A stretch of DNA of 64,000 nt from contig NZ_OZ038524.1 of NCBI RefSeq assembly GCF_964036635.1, forward strand, positions 973,501 to 1,037,500, read 5' to 3'. Positions 52,386 to 59,966 of the stretch are shown here, piece after piece. Every line of letters starts with the position of its first letter. Position 1 is the stretch's first letter. The position numbers were made by a program, and so were the translations under genes. Below the pieces are notes generated by a model that worked only from the letters and a program-made list of their open reading frames with translations, was not told the DNA's origin and made no database searches. The stretch comes from Tenacibaculum dicentrarchi (GTDB lineage: Bacteria; Bacteroidota; Bacteroidia; Flavobacteriales; Flavobacteriaceae).

Positions 52386-54677
52386 TTAAATTTTATAACT
52401 TAAATTTATTTTGAAATTTCTTTCAGCGCCCGGGAAAAACTGATAATCATAAATGGCATCTGTAAAGTATAATTTATTGGTAATGTTATTTATATTAACA
52501 CCAATTCTGACGTTATTTTTTTGATAATAAATTGCGCCATCCATTAGTAAATAAGAGGGTAGTGTATATGAATTGTCAGAATTTGTATAATTATCACTCG
52601 TATAATTACCTCCAATTCCAAAACCTAAGCCGTCTTCTAATTCATAATTAACCCATAAATTTGCTAAATGTTTAGGGGTAAAAGGTAAGGTATTTCCTGC
52701 CTTTTTAACCTGTGAATTAGCTGCTCCGTAAGCACCTAATTTAGCTTCTGTAAAAGCATAGCCAGCTTTAAGATAAACATTTTTTATAGGAGTGTATTCT
52801 AAATCAAATTCGATACCTTTGGAATCAGCTTCTCCAATTTGAAGGTATTGATTTACTTTATTTTTTTCAACAATATTGTGTTTTAAAATATAAAAGGTAG
52901 ACAGGCTAATGTTTAAAGTGTTATTTCTTTCAAATTTAAGCCCTCCTTCTATTTGATATCCTTTTTCAGGATCAAAAATTTCACTGTTAGGAGCAATAGT
53001 TCTTGAAGGTTTAAAATAATTAGAATAAGAAGAAAAAATACTAATATTTTTAAGCGGCTGATACACCAAACCAGCTCTATAACTAAAAGCTGTTGAAGGA
53101 ACTTCTGTTCTGTCGCCCGCTTTAATTAAGGTTCTATTTGCTTTAATTTTATCGGTAGCATATCTTCCTTTAAAAATATCGTAGCGAATACCAATTAAGG
53201 CTTTAAAATTATCAGAAATATTCGACCAGTTTTGCCAATAAAAACCACTATTAAATTCATCTCTTATCTGTACTTTTTGATCAACAGCCTCTATATGCCC
53301 TTGGTTCAGAATAGGATTTTGAACAGAAATAGTAGTGTATGTACCAGGACCAACAACGCTTCCTCTAAACGATTTTCTTTCTAAAATACTTACCGATTGA
53401 CCAAACAACGATTTGTGTTTTACCTTTCCTGTTTTAAACTGATAGCTTAAATCTAATTGATTTTGAATGGTATTAGTGGTGTGGTTAAAATAAAAAGGAA
53501 ACCCTCTAGTTATTGAATCTTTTGCTGCATTAAAAGACAGCCATTCTGTTGAAAGATAATTAATATCATCATCAGACCATGAAAAATTATTAGTTAATTT
53601 TAATTTTTTATTAAACTGATGTTTGTACTTAATTTGTAAGTCAAAACGTTTGTGTTTCAGATAATCTTGAGGATCGTTATATCGCGTTTTAACATCCATT
53701 GCTTTTACAATGCTTCCGTCTTTATCAACAGGAATTCCTGTGTCAGTATCATATTTATCATTATTGGCTTGGAAAGAAATATCTAAAACATCTTTCTTGG
53801 TCGGTGTATAATTAACCGCAAAAGAAGCGTTATTTGTATTGATGCCAAAATCTCTCCAACCGTCAGATTTAGAAACACCAAAATCTACTCGATATCTTAA
53901 TTTCTGATCAATAGGGCCTCCCATACCTACCGACATTTCGTAAGTATTAAAAGAACCATAGGTAGTATTAAATTCAGCAGAAAAATCCGTAGTTGGTTTT
54001 TTACGAATAATATTTATAATTCCGCCTAAAGCAGCGTGTCCAAACATAACACCAGAAGGTCCTTTAAGTATTTCTATACGCTCAACATTGGCTAAATTAG
54101 TACTCGGCGCACTTGTAGAAAGATTATGACGTTCATCTCTTGTACCATCATTTAATAAAACAAAATTGTTAAAACCTCGTATTCTAAAAGTTTGAAAACC
54201 ACCGTATCTGTTTATCGGGCGAACACCTGTAGCACTTTTAACAGCAGTCCCTAAATCATTGGTATTTCTAATTTTAATTAATTTAGAACTCACGCTATTG
54301 GTTGTTAATGGCGCGTCTAAATTTTTTAATTGAAGCTTGTTTAGTTCAACATATTTTTTTCTTGTACTCGAAATTTCGACCCCTTGTAATTGAACCGATA
54401 GCGGGTGTAAATAAATAATATCGGCTAATTTTTTAAATAAAATACTTGTTGATTTGTAGCCAACATATGAGATGTTAATAACATCGTTAGGGTTTCCTGT
54501 AATTTTGAAAATCCCTTTATTGTTAGAGCTTGTTCCTTTTTTAGAATTGTTATTTATAATAGAGGAAAACTCAATAGGTAGCCCGTTTTGTTTATTTAAA
54601 AGTTGAACGGATTTTGAATTTTGAGCAATCAGTAAACTGCTGCTAATTAAAAAAGAAAAAAGTAATTTGAATTTCAT
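52386..54677 (-). CDS. TonB-dependent receptor (siderophore-receptor type), B12-riboswitch controlled
   Basis: A 763-aa outer-membrane protein with signal peptide (1-18, LLIAQ) and a carboxypeptidase-regulatory-like domain (about 22-100; INISYVGYKSTSI). The plug domain has FQTFRIRGFNNFVLLNDGTRD and IEILKGPSGVMFGHAALGGIIN. The barrel ends with NLSYKI, after FFPGAERNFKINL. The family is FhuA/siderophore-like, but a cobalamin riboswitch sits directly upstream, so its ligand is more likely a corrinoid, cobalt chelate or related compound. It is a single-gene unit; the gap to riboswitch 1 is 191 bases. It is not closely similar to the other receptor of the locus. Confidence 0.88.
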   Translation of the reverse strand: MKFKLLFSFLISSSLLIAQNSKSVQLLNKQNGLPIEFSSIINNNSKKGTSSNNKGIFKITGNPNDVINISYVGYKSTSILFKKLADIIYLHPLSVQLQGVEISSTRKKYVELNKLQLKNLDAPLTTNSVSSKLIKIRNTNDLGTAVKSATGVRPINRYGGFQTFRIRGFNNFVLLNDGTRDERHNLSTSAPSTNLANVERIEILKGPSGVMFGHAALGGIINIIRKKPTTDFSAEFNTTYGSFNTYEMSVGMGGPIDQKLRYRVDFGVSKSDGWRDFGINTNNASFAVNYTPTKKDVLDISFQANNDKYDTDTGIPVDKDGSIVKAMDVKTRYNDPQDYLKHKRFDLQIKYKHQFNKKLKLTNNFSWSDDDINYLSTEWLSFNAAKDSITRGFPFYFNHTTNTIQNQLDLSYQFKTGKVKHKSLFGQSVSILERKSFRGSVVGPGTYTTISVQNPILNQGHIEAVDQKVQIRDEFNSGFYWQNWSNISDNFKALIGIRYDIFKGRYATDKIKANRTLIKAGDRTEVPSTAFSYRAGLVYQPLKNISIFSSYSNYFKPSRTIAPNSEIFDPEKGYQIEGGLKFERNNTLNISLSTFYILKHNIVEKNKVNQYLQIGEADSKGIEFDLEYTPIKNVYLKAGYAFTEAKLGAYGAANSQVKKAGNTLPFTPKHLANLWVNYELEDGLGFGIGGNYTSDNYTNSDNSYTLPSYLLMDGAIYYQKNNVRIGVNINNITNKLYFTDAIYDYQFFPGAERNFKINLSYKI

Positions 54678-54745
54678 TGAATTTCATTTGTTCAGAAATA
54701 AAAATGAAGGGTCATAAGCCTAAAATATAGGCAGTCGAACACTTT

Positions 54746-54765
54746 AACTTTTATTCCCGAAAGTT
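54746..54765 (-). promoter_or_regulatory. Conserved hairpin downstream of riboswitch 2
   Basis: AACTTT and AAAGTT pair around the loop CGGGAATA on the minus strand, 20 bases after the B12 box. It corresponds base for base to the hairpin at 51984-52002, with one compensatory pair change and the CGGG loop start retained. Confidence 0.6.
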
Positions 54766-54783
54766 TAGATTATGTTTTTGATT

Positions 54784-54955
54784 TAGGCAGGTATCCTGAC
54801 TCAACTCAAGCAATCATTTACCTTCCCATAGTTTTGCTACAGTGGTTTTATTAATGATGCCTTTAAATAAGTTTTACAGTTGCGGGGACAGCTTTGGATT
54901 TACACCAAATTCCCTTTTAATTCTATATTCTGATGATCAAAAAGAATAAGAAACC
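54784..54955 (-). promoter_or_regulatory. Cobalamin riboswitch 2 (leader of the second TonB receptor)
   Basis: On the minus strand: TTAAAAGGGAATTTGGTG, then GTCCCCGCAACTG, and the B12 box AGTCAGGATACCTGCC at 54786-54801. It precedes the receptor at 52386-54677. The variable arm near 54830-54870 differs from riboswitch 1, while the core is nearly identical. Confidence 0.93.
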
Positions 54956-54965
54956 AAAATCGGCG

Positions 54966-54973
54966 CGAATGTA
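54966..54973 (-). promoter_or_regulatory. -7 promoter element of riboswitch 2
   Basis: TACATTCG, one mismatch from TAnnTTTG, at the position matching TACATTTG in riboswitch 1. It lies between the end of the ATPase gene (54989) and the riboswitch. Confidence 0.5.
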
Positions 54974-54988
54974 TAGTTTTTTTTTGAC

Positions 54989-55516
54989 TTAAAAGATAGA
55001 ATCTAAAATGAGTTTTTTTCTTTTTATAGCCGAAAAACGAGGTAGTATAATGATTTTAAAGCCTTTACTTTTATAGTGTTCTAAAAGCGATTTTTCTAAT
55101 TTCAAACAATAGTCAAATTCTTGTAATCGCTGTGGATCTTGTTGGTAAATAGCAAACCAAGTAGGGGTAAAAAACACGGTTTTGTGGTAGTTTTTTTTAT
55201 AGCAGAAATTTTTTAAATAATCAGGTATTTCTTTTTTTTCTACGGATAAATACGCCTCTAAATCTAACACCGACCGATCACAAAATTGGGCATCCGAAGT
55301 TAATAATTCTTTTTTTGTACGGGTGAAAACTAATTCTGAAAACCGATTAATATCAGCCCAAGGCATGCCGTTTCGGTTATTTTGTTGTTCCTCTGTAATT
55401 ACCTTTCTTGAAACTTCATCCATACAAGAAAAGCGATTTTTTAAAAGATTAATCAAGGTTGTTTTTCCAGTTCCAGGAGCGCCAGTAATAATATATTTCT
55501 TTTGGTTTTTAGGCAT
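54989..55516 (-). CDS. Small P-loop ATPase/kinase-like protein of the cobalamin cluster
   Basis: A 175-aa protein with Walker A IITGAPGTGKTTLINLL (P-loop at residues 12-19), FCDRSVLDLEAYL in the middle, and a basic C-terminus. It has the features of the AAA_28 group, related to the ribosylnicotinamide-kinase half of NadR. It is not CobU/CobP, which carry a GGxxSGKS loop and a guanylylated His. It overlaps cbiB by 8 bases, so a role in the pathway is likely. Candidate reactions are adenosylcobinamide or threonine phosphorylation; neither is shown by the sequence. Its 3' end is apparently duplicated at 52214. Confidence 0.75.
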   Translation of the reverse strand: MPKNQKKYIITGAPGTGKTTLINLLKNRFSCMDEVSRKVITEEQQNNRNGMPWADINRFSELVFTRTKKELLTSDAQFCDRSVLDLEAYLSVEKKEIPDYLKNFCYKKNYHKTVFFTPTWFAIYQQDPQRLQEFDYCLKLEKSLLEHYKSKGFKIIILPRFSAIKRKKLILDSIF

Positions 55517-56453
55517 ATTTTACGGTAAGCAAAAACACACTAATCATCAATAAAACAAACAATATGCTTACTTTATAATTAATTTGATGTACTATTTTAA
55601 TTTCTTCATGTTTAATTATTCGGTTATTAGTTCCGATAAAAGGTTTTTCAACTAATTTACCATGATAATAATTAGAGCCTCCAAATTGGCAATTTAAAAT
55701 ATACGCCAAAGCAGCTTCAGGGTAACCAGCATTTGGGCTACTGTGTTTTTTTCCTTCATTAAAAACAAAAGAAATTCCGCTGATTTTATTTTGCACAACT
55801 AACATTAATATTGCAGTAATTCGGGCAGGAATATAATTGACAACATCATCTAATTTTGCGGAAAATTTTCCAAACCAAAAATATCGATTACTTTTATAAC
55901 CAATCATAGAATCGAAAGTATTTATCATTTTATAAGCCATTGCACCAGGAACACCGAAAATTAAAAAATAAAATAACGGAGCAATAATACCATCGCTTAA
56001 ATTTTCCGACATGGTTTCAAAAGTAGCAATTCTGATTTGTTGTTCGTTTAAATTGGTGGTTTCTCGCCCAACAATCCATGATAAACGTTTTCTTCCTGCT
56101 TCTAAACCTTCATTTTTTAAGGTGTTAAAAACAGCATATCCTTCTTTAACTAACGTTTTATTTGCAAGACAATAAAATAACATCAGTACTGAAAATATGT
56201 TCGCTAAAATTTTAAAATCGGCAGCATTTAGCCATTTAATAATGAAATATGGAGCGACAAAAGAAATACTCACTAAAAAAATGGTTAAAAAAGCACCTTT
56301 TAAAAATTGATTATTTTTTTTATTAAGCCATTTTTCACCAAAAGAAATACTGTTTCCAAAAGCGACAATAAGATGCGGTAATTTTTTTGGGTCGCCAAAG
56401 ATTAAATCTAACAAAAAAGCAATAATTAAAATATATATTGAATTTAAAGCCAT
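55509..56453 (-). CDS. cbiB: Adenosylcobinamide-phosphate synthase CbiB
   Basis: Joins adenosylcobyric acid and (R)-1-amino-2-propanol phosphate. The 314-aa protein is an inner-membrane protein of about five helices with FLLDLIFGDPKKLPHLIVAFG at the N-terminus, then GREATT-like VGRETTNLNEQQI, ATFETMSENLSDGIIAPLF and a final NAGYPEAALAYILNCQFGG. All are standard for CbiB. It overlaps cobD (10 bases) upstream and the P-loop gene downstream. Confidence 0.94.
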   Translation of the reverse strand: MALNSIYILIIAFLLDLIFGDPKKLPHLIVAFGNSISFGEKWLNKKNNQFLKGAFLTIFLVSISFVAPYFIIKWLNAADFKILANIFSVLMLFYCLANKTLVKEGYAVFNTLKNEGLEAGRKRLSWIVGRETTNLNEQQIRIATFETMSENLSDGIIAPLFYFLIFGVPGAMAYKMINTFDSMIGYKSNRYFWFGKFSAKLDDVVNYIPARITAILMLVVQNKISGISFVFNEGKKHSSPNAGYPEAALAYILNCQFGGSNYYHGKLVEKPFIGTNNRIIKHEEIKIVHQINYKVSILFVLLMISVFLLTVKYA

Positions 56454-57454
56454 TCTTTTAAAGCTTGAATTAAAGTGTTATTTGCCGATTTATTTTGTGT
56501 CGATAATCGAATATATTCGCCGTTTAATTTTTTAAAATTAGTAGCATCTCTAATTAAAATTTGATGTTTTTCAATTAAATGCGCTTTTAAATCACTTGCT
56601 TTTTTATCATTTAAAATTTCTACTAAAAAATAAGACGTATTACTTTTACAAACTTTTATGCCCTTTAAATTTTCAAGTTGATTTTTAAATTGCGTAGTTT
56701 CTGAAATTAATTCAGTAACATTAAATTGAAGCGTTTTATAATTGTTAAAGATAAATTCACCCGCTTTTACTGCCAATAAATTAACGCTCCAAGGCATTTT
56801 TAAATTTAAAAGTGATGCTATTAATTTATCATTAGAAATAATATAACCCAAACGTAAACCAGGAATGGTAAATGTTTTTGTCAATGAACGAACGATTATT
56901 AAATTATTAAGCTCTTTTATTAATGAAACAATTGATTTTGCACTGTTTGTAAACTCGATATAAGCTTCATCAATAACAAAAATAGTATTTGGTTTTTGTT
57001 GAAATAACAATGCTAATTCTTCGGATGAAAAAATAGCTCCCGTAGGATTATTAGGATTACAAATAAAAATAAGGTCGGCATTTGTTTGGTTTATTCTATC
57101 TCTAGAAATTAATTGATAATCTAATTTGAAAATTTTACAAGAATCCTCATATTCCGAAAAAGTAGGAGCAACAATAGCCGTTTTTTTATCAGAAAATAAT
57201 TGAGCTATCAAATAAAAAGCTTCAGTTGCACCATTGGTAAATAAAAAGTTTTCGCTTTTTAAATCGAATTTTTTAGCCGCCAAAATATTTAATTCGCTTG
57301 CAGTGGGCGAGGGGTAACTTTGAATTAAAGGAATGTTTTTTGAAATATGTGAAAGTAAATTTTCTGGGCATCCTTTATAATATACGTTCGAGCTAAAATT
57401 GTGTTTAATTTCTCCTTTAATTAAATGAAGGTCATCTCCATGTCCGTTTAACAT
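56444..57454 (-). CDS. cobD: L-threonine-O-3-phosphate decarboxylase
   Basis: A PLP enzyme making aminopropanol phosphate, the linker between corrin ring and nucleotide loop. The 336-aa class I aminotransferase-fold protein starts LNGHGDDLHL. It shows FTNGATEAFYLIAQLF, ICNPNNPTGAIF, VIDEAYIEF, the PLP lysine in VRSLTKTFTIPGLRLGY and a C-terminal RLSTQNKSANNTLI. HisC is the main alternative, but GHGDD and the location between cbiP and cbiB decide for CobD. No threonine kinase (PduX) gene is visible. Confidence 0.91.
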   Translation of the reverse strand: MLNGHGDDLHLIKGEIKHNFSSNVYYKGCPENLLSHISKNIPLIQSYPSPTASELNILAAKKFDLKSENFLFTNGATEAFYLIAQLFSDKKTAIVAPTFSEYEDSCKIFKLDYQLISRDRINQTNADLIFICNPNNPTGAIFSSEELALLFQQKPNTIFVIDEAYIEFTNSAKSIVSLIKELNNLIIVRSLTKTFTIPGLRLGYIISNDKLIASLLNLKMPWSVNLLAVKAGEFIFNNYKTLQFNVTELISETTQFKNQLENLKGIKVCKSNTSYFLVEILNDKKASDLKAHLIEKHQILIRDATNFKKLNGEYIRLSTQNKSANNTLIQALKEWL

Positions 57455-58923
57455 TCTTTTGTGCTGTTTTTTATGATGGCTTTCATGTCTAAATTTTCAT
57501 TAATCCAATCGGCTAATTTATCAAATTGTTTAGCTTTAAAATTTTTATAATTTATAGCCTTAGCATCAGGGTATTTTATGCGTAATAATTCGGTTACTAT
57601 TTCTTGATTATCAAAAATACCGTGTAAATAGGTTCCCCAGCTTTTATTTCCATCAAAATAACCTTCTTTTTTTTCTGTTTTTTTTCCGTTGATATAATTT
57701 AGATGCTTATTTTTCGGCACAATTGTTTCGCCCATATGAATTTCGTAACCTTCACAAAGTTCCTTTTTATCTTTAAAATAAAAACTGCGTTGTATGGTTT
57801 GTTTAGTTTTAGAAAGGGTGGTTTCAATATCAAATAAACCCAAACCTTTTTCCGATTTAATTTCACTTTCTACAGAAAAAGGGTCGTTAATTGTTTTGCC
57901 TAACATTTGATATCCGCCACAAATACCCAAAACAGGAACGTGTTTGTATTGTTCTTTTATAACGGTATCTAAATTATCTTTTTTTAAAGCGATTAAATCT
58001 TCAATAGTATTTTTTGTACCTGGTATAATAATTATATCAGCCTTTTTAAGTTCTTCGGAATCTCTTGTAAAATATAAATTGATAAGCGGTTCTTGTTCTA
58101 ATACTTGAAAATCGGTGTAATTAGACATGTAATGAAGTCTTACTACTGCAATATTTAATTTATTATCCGTTGCCGTAGTAGCTCTTTTATTTAAAGCAAC
58201 AGAATCTTCTTCTTCGATAATAATATCTGTAGCATAGGGTAAAATTCCTAATAAAGGAATATTTGTAAGTTCTTCTAACTTCTTTTTTCCTTCGATAAAT
58301 AAATCAGGATCGCCTCTAAATTTATTAATTATAATACCTTTTATAAGTTTACGTTCCCAAGGTTCTAATAATTCAATGGTTCCATATACGCTACCAAATA
58401 CGCCGCCTTTATCAATATCGGCAATTAAATAAACACAAGCATTTGCCGCCGCCGCCATGGGCATATTTACAATATCTCTGTGTTTTAAATTTAATTCGCT
58501 GATACTTCCTGCACCTTCTATAACAATAGGATTGTGTTTTGCAGTTAATTTTTTAAAGGCTTTTTTAGCTTCTTCAAACAGTTGTTTTTTATTATCGCCT
58601 AAAAAATATTCTTTTGCAGTTTGATTGCCAATTGGTTTTCCATGTAAAACAATTTGCGATTTATTTAAAGAAGAAGGTTTTAATAAAATCGGATTCATTT
58701 CTACAGTTGGTAAAATACCACAGGCTTCTGCTTGTACAGCTTGCGCCCTTCCAATTTCAAGATTATCGGGTGTAGAAAAACTGTTTAATGACATATTTTG
58801 TGCTTTAAAAGGTGCTGGATTATATCCTTTTTGTTTTAGCCACCTACAAATTCCTGTAGTTATCCAGCTTTTACCAACATCAGAGCCTGTGCCGACTAAC
58901 ATAATAGGGTGTAGGTTTTTCAT
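57448..58923 (-). CDS. cbiP: Cobyric acid synthase (glutamine-hydrolysing)
   Basis: Amidates four remaining carboxylates (b, d, e, g) of adenosylcobyrinate diamide. The protein (491 aa) shows the P-loop LVGTGSDVGKSWITTGICR, FKAQNMSLNSFST, the EIGRAQAVQAEAC motif, the nucleophile in GICGGYQMLGK and catalytic His in GTYLHGIFDN. ATG at 58923 is preferred over GTG at 58941, because a promoter element covers the latter. It is the first gene of the cbiP-cobD-cbiB-ATPase operon. Confidence 0.94.
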   Translation of the reverse strand: MKNLHPIMLVGTGSDVGKSWITTGICRWLKQKGYNPAPFKAQNMSLNSFSTPDNLEIGRAQAVQAEACGILPTVEMNPILLKPSSLNKSQIVLHGKPIGNQTAKEYFLGDNKKQLFEEAKKAFKKLTAKHNPIVIEGAGSISELNLKHRDIVNMPMAAAANACVYLIADIDKGGVFGSVYGTIELLEPWERKLIKGIIINKFRGDPDLFIEGKKKLEELTNIPLLGILPYATDIIIEEEDSVALNKRATTATDNKLNIAVVRLHYMSNYTDFQVLEQEPLINLYFTRDSEELKKADIIIIPGTKNTIEDLIALKKDNLDTVIKEQYKHVPVLGICGGYQMLGKTINDPFSVESEIKSEKGLGLFDIETTLSKTKQTIQRSFYFKDKKELCEGYEIHMGETIVPKNKHLNYINGKKTEKKEGYFDGNKSWGTYLHGIFDNQEIVTELLRIKYPDAKAINYKNFKAKQFDKLADWINENLDMKAIIKNSTKEC

Positions 58924-58940
58924 TTTGTTTTTTTGAAGCA

Positions 58941-58948
58941 CAAAAATA
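58941..58948 (-). promoter_or_regulatory. -7 promoter element of the cbiP operon
   Basis: TATTTTTG on the minus strand matches TAnnTTTG. It predicts a start near 58935 and a leader of about 12 bases, too short for a riboswitch. Confidence 0.55.
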
Positions 58949-59000
58949 TTGAATAAAATATAGATAGTAAGTTATTCAGTTAGTGTTTTTGTGTTTTACC

Positions 59001-59126
59001 GTAGAGACGCGATTTATCGCGTCTATTTAGCGGAATCTATTAATAGTGAATCTATTAAATAGTGAATTTATTATGTGAGACGCGATAAATCGTATCTGTA
59101 CGGGTTGGATGCGATTTATCACGTAT
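59001..59126. repeat. REP-like palindrome cluster, left flank of the RAYT gene
   Basis: Three palindromic units of the form AGACGCGATnnATCGCGTCT: 59005-59024 (perfect arms), 59078-59097 (diverged) and 59108-59126 (degenerate). They are linked by GAATCTATTAA-type spacers. The whole arrangement recurs on the other side of the transposase gene (59819-59940), including the TAGTGAATTTATTATGTGAGA spacer start. Confidence 0.85.
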
Positions 59127-59131
59127 ATTAT

Positions 59132-59716
59132 TTATCTATAAAATTTATCCTCATTCCAATTGACGGGATTATTTTCTATATAATTCTGAATTTTATCAAA
59201 CGCCTTTGAATTTCTAATAATATGGTCGTAAAACCGTGGTTGCCACGAAAAATCGGTGTGAATTTTACGTATCTCATAAGTACAACATCCTTTATACCAT
59301 CTAATAATTCGTGATATATTTTGATGAAACATCGGGTTTGTGTTGCCTGTTATTCCACCTATTTTTGAGTCAGGGGGTAGAGACGCGATTAATCGCGTCT
59401 CTACGGATTGCGTCTGTACGAATGATTCGGAAATATCGGATGAAAATTTATCAATAATTAATATACCGTGCATATGATTGGGCATAATTACAAAGTTACC
59501 TAATGTAATAAACGAAAAACGATTAGGAATTTCAAGCCAATATTTTTCTGCTAATTTTCCGAGGTTATTAAAATGTAGCTCTTTATTTTTTATATCACCA
59601 AAAAAATGTTGATTTCCTGCCGTACAAATGGTTATAAAATATGCACCATTATTTCCGTAATCCCAATTTTGTAACCGTGCTGATGGTATGCGATATTTAT
59701 TATTAAATTTTTCCAT
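59132..59716 (-). CDS. REP-associated tyrosine transposase (RAYT, IS200/IS605-like)
   Basis: A 194-aa Y1-type transposase domain. FITICTAGNQHFFGDI opens the fold. The HUH metal motif lies in VIMPNHMHGILIID (two His, about residues 79-81). The probable catalytic Tyr is in IIRWYKGCCTYEIRK, near 144-151. WQPRFYDHIIRN follows as in REP-associated relatives. RAYTs cleave and move REP hairpins rather than an IS of their own. Reading frame residues VETRLIASL are encoded by a REP palindrome at 59377-59404, an in-frame insertion. REP clusters flank the gene on both sides. Confidence 0.88.
   Translation of the reverse strand: MEKFNNKYRIPSARLQNWDYGNNGAYFITICTAGNQHFFGDIKNKELHFNNLGKLAEKYWLEIPNRFSFITLGNFVIMPNHMHGILIIDKFSSDISESFVQTQSVETRLIASLPPDSKIGGITGNTNPMFHQNISRIIRWYKGCCTYEIRKIHTDFSWQPRFYDHIIRNSKAFDKIQNYIENNPVNWNEDKFYR
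59377..59404. repeat. Perfect 28-bp REP palindrome inside the transposase coding sequence
   Basis: The two 14-base arms GTAGAGACGCGATT and AATCGCGTCTCTAC are exact complements. A partial second unit, ATTGCGTCTGTAC, follows at 59408-59420. The insertion keeps the transposase frame open. Confidence 0.93.
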
Positions 59717-59818
59717 TTTTTATTGATGGTTTTATTGATGATAAAAATCCAATATATTGTAAAAATGCAATTATTTTTTTGAAAAAACAATTGCCATTTC
59801 AAAAAATAATAATTCACG

Positions 59819-59940
59819 TAGAGACGCAATTTATCGTGTCTAAACATCGTATCTAAAACATCGCGTCTATTTAACTGAATCTATTAATTTTGAATTTATT
59901 ATGTGAAATTTATTATGGGAGACGCGATAAATCGCGTCTA
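59819..59940. repeat. REP-like palindrome cluster, right flank of the RAYT gene
   Basis: Units at 59819-59842 (GTAGAGACGCAATTTATCG start), about 59846-59869 (degenerate) and 59919-59940 (perfect GAGACGCGATAAATCGCGTC). The ACTGAATCTATTAA and TGAATTTATTATGTG spacers match the left flank. Confidence 0.85.
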
Positions 59941-59966
59941 AAATACCGTATATATTTAATCACACA

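Noticed and set aside
54989..55516. CobU (adenosylcobinamide kinase/guanylyltransferase)
   Set aside because: The P-loop is GAPGTGKT rather than the CobU GGxxSGKS type, and CobU's further motifs are absent; only context suggests a related role.
59632..59847. 71-codon minus-strand frame overlapping the RAYT start and the REP cluster
   Set aside because: It runs through palindromes and AT-rich spacer in a different frame from the transposase; composition is low-complexity.
59001..59940. CRISPR-like array from repeated GACGCGAT units
   Set aside because: Units are short palindromes at irregular spacing with similar, not unique, spacers and no cas genes; the RAYT gene explains them.
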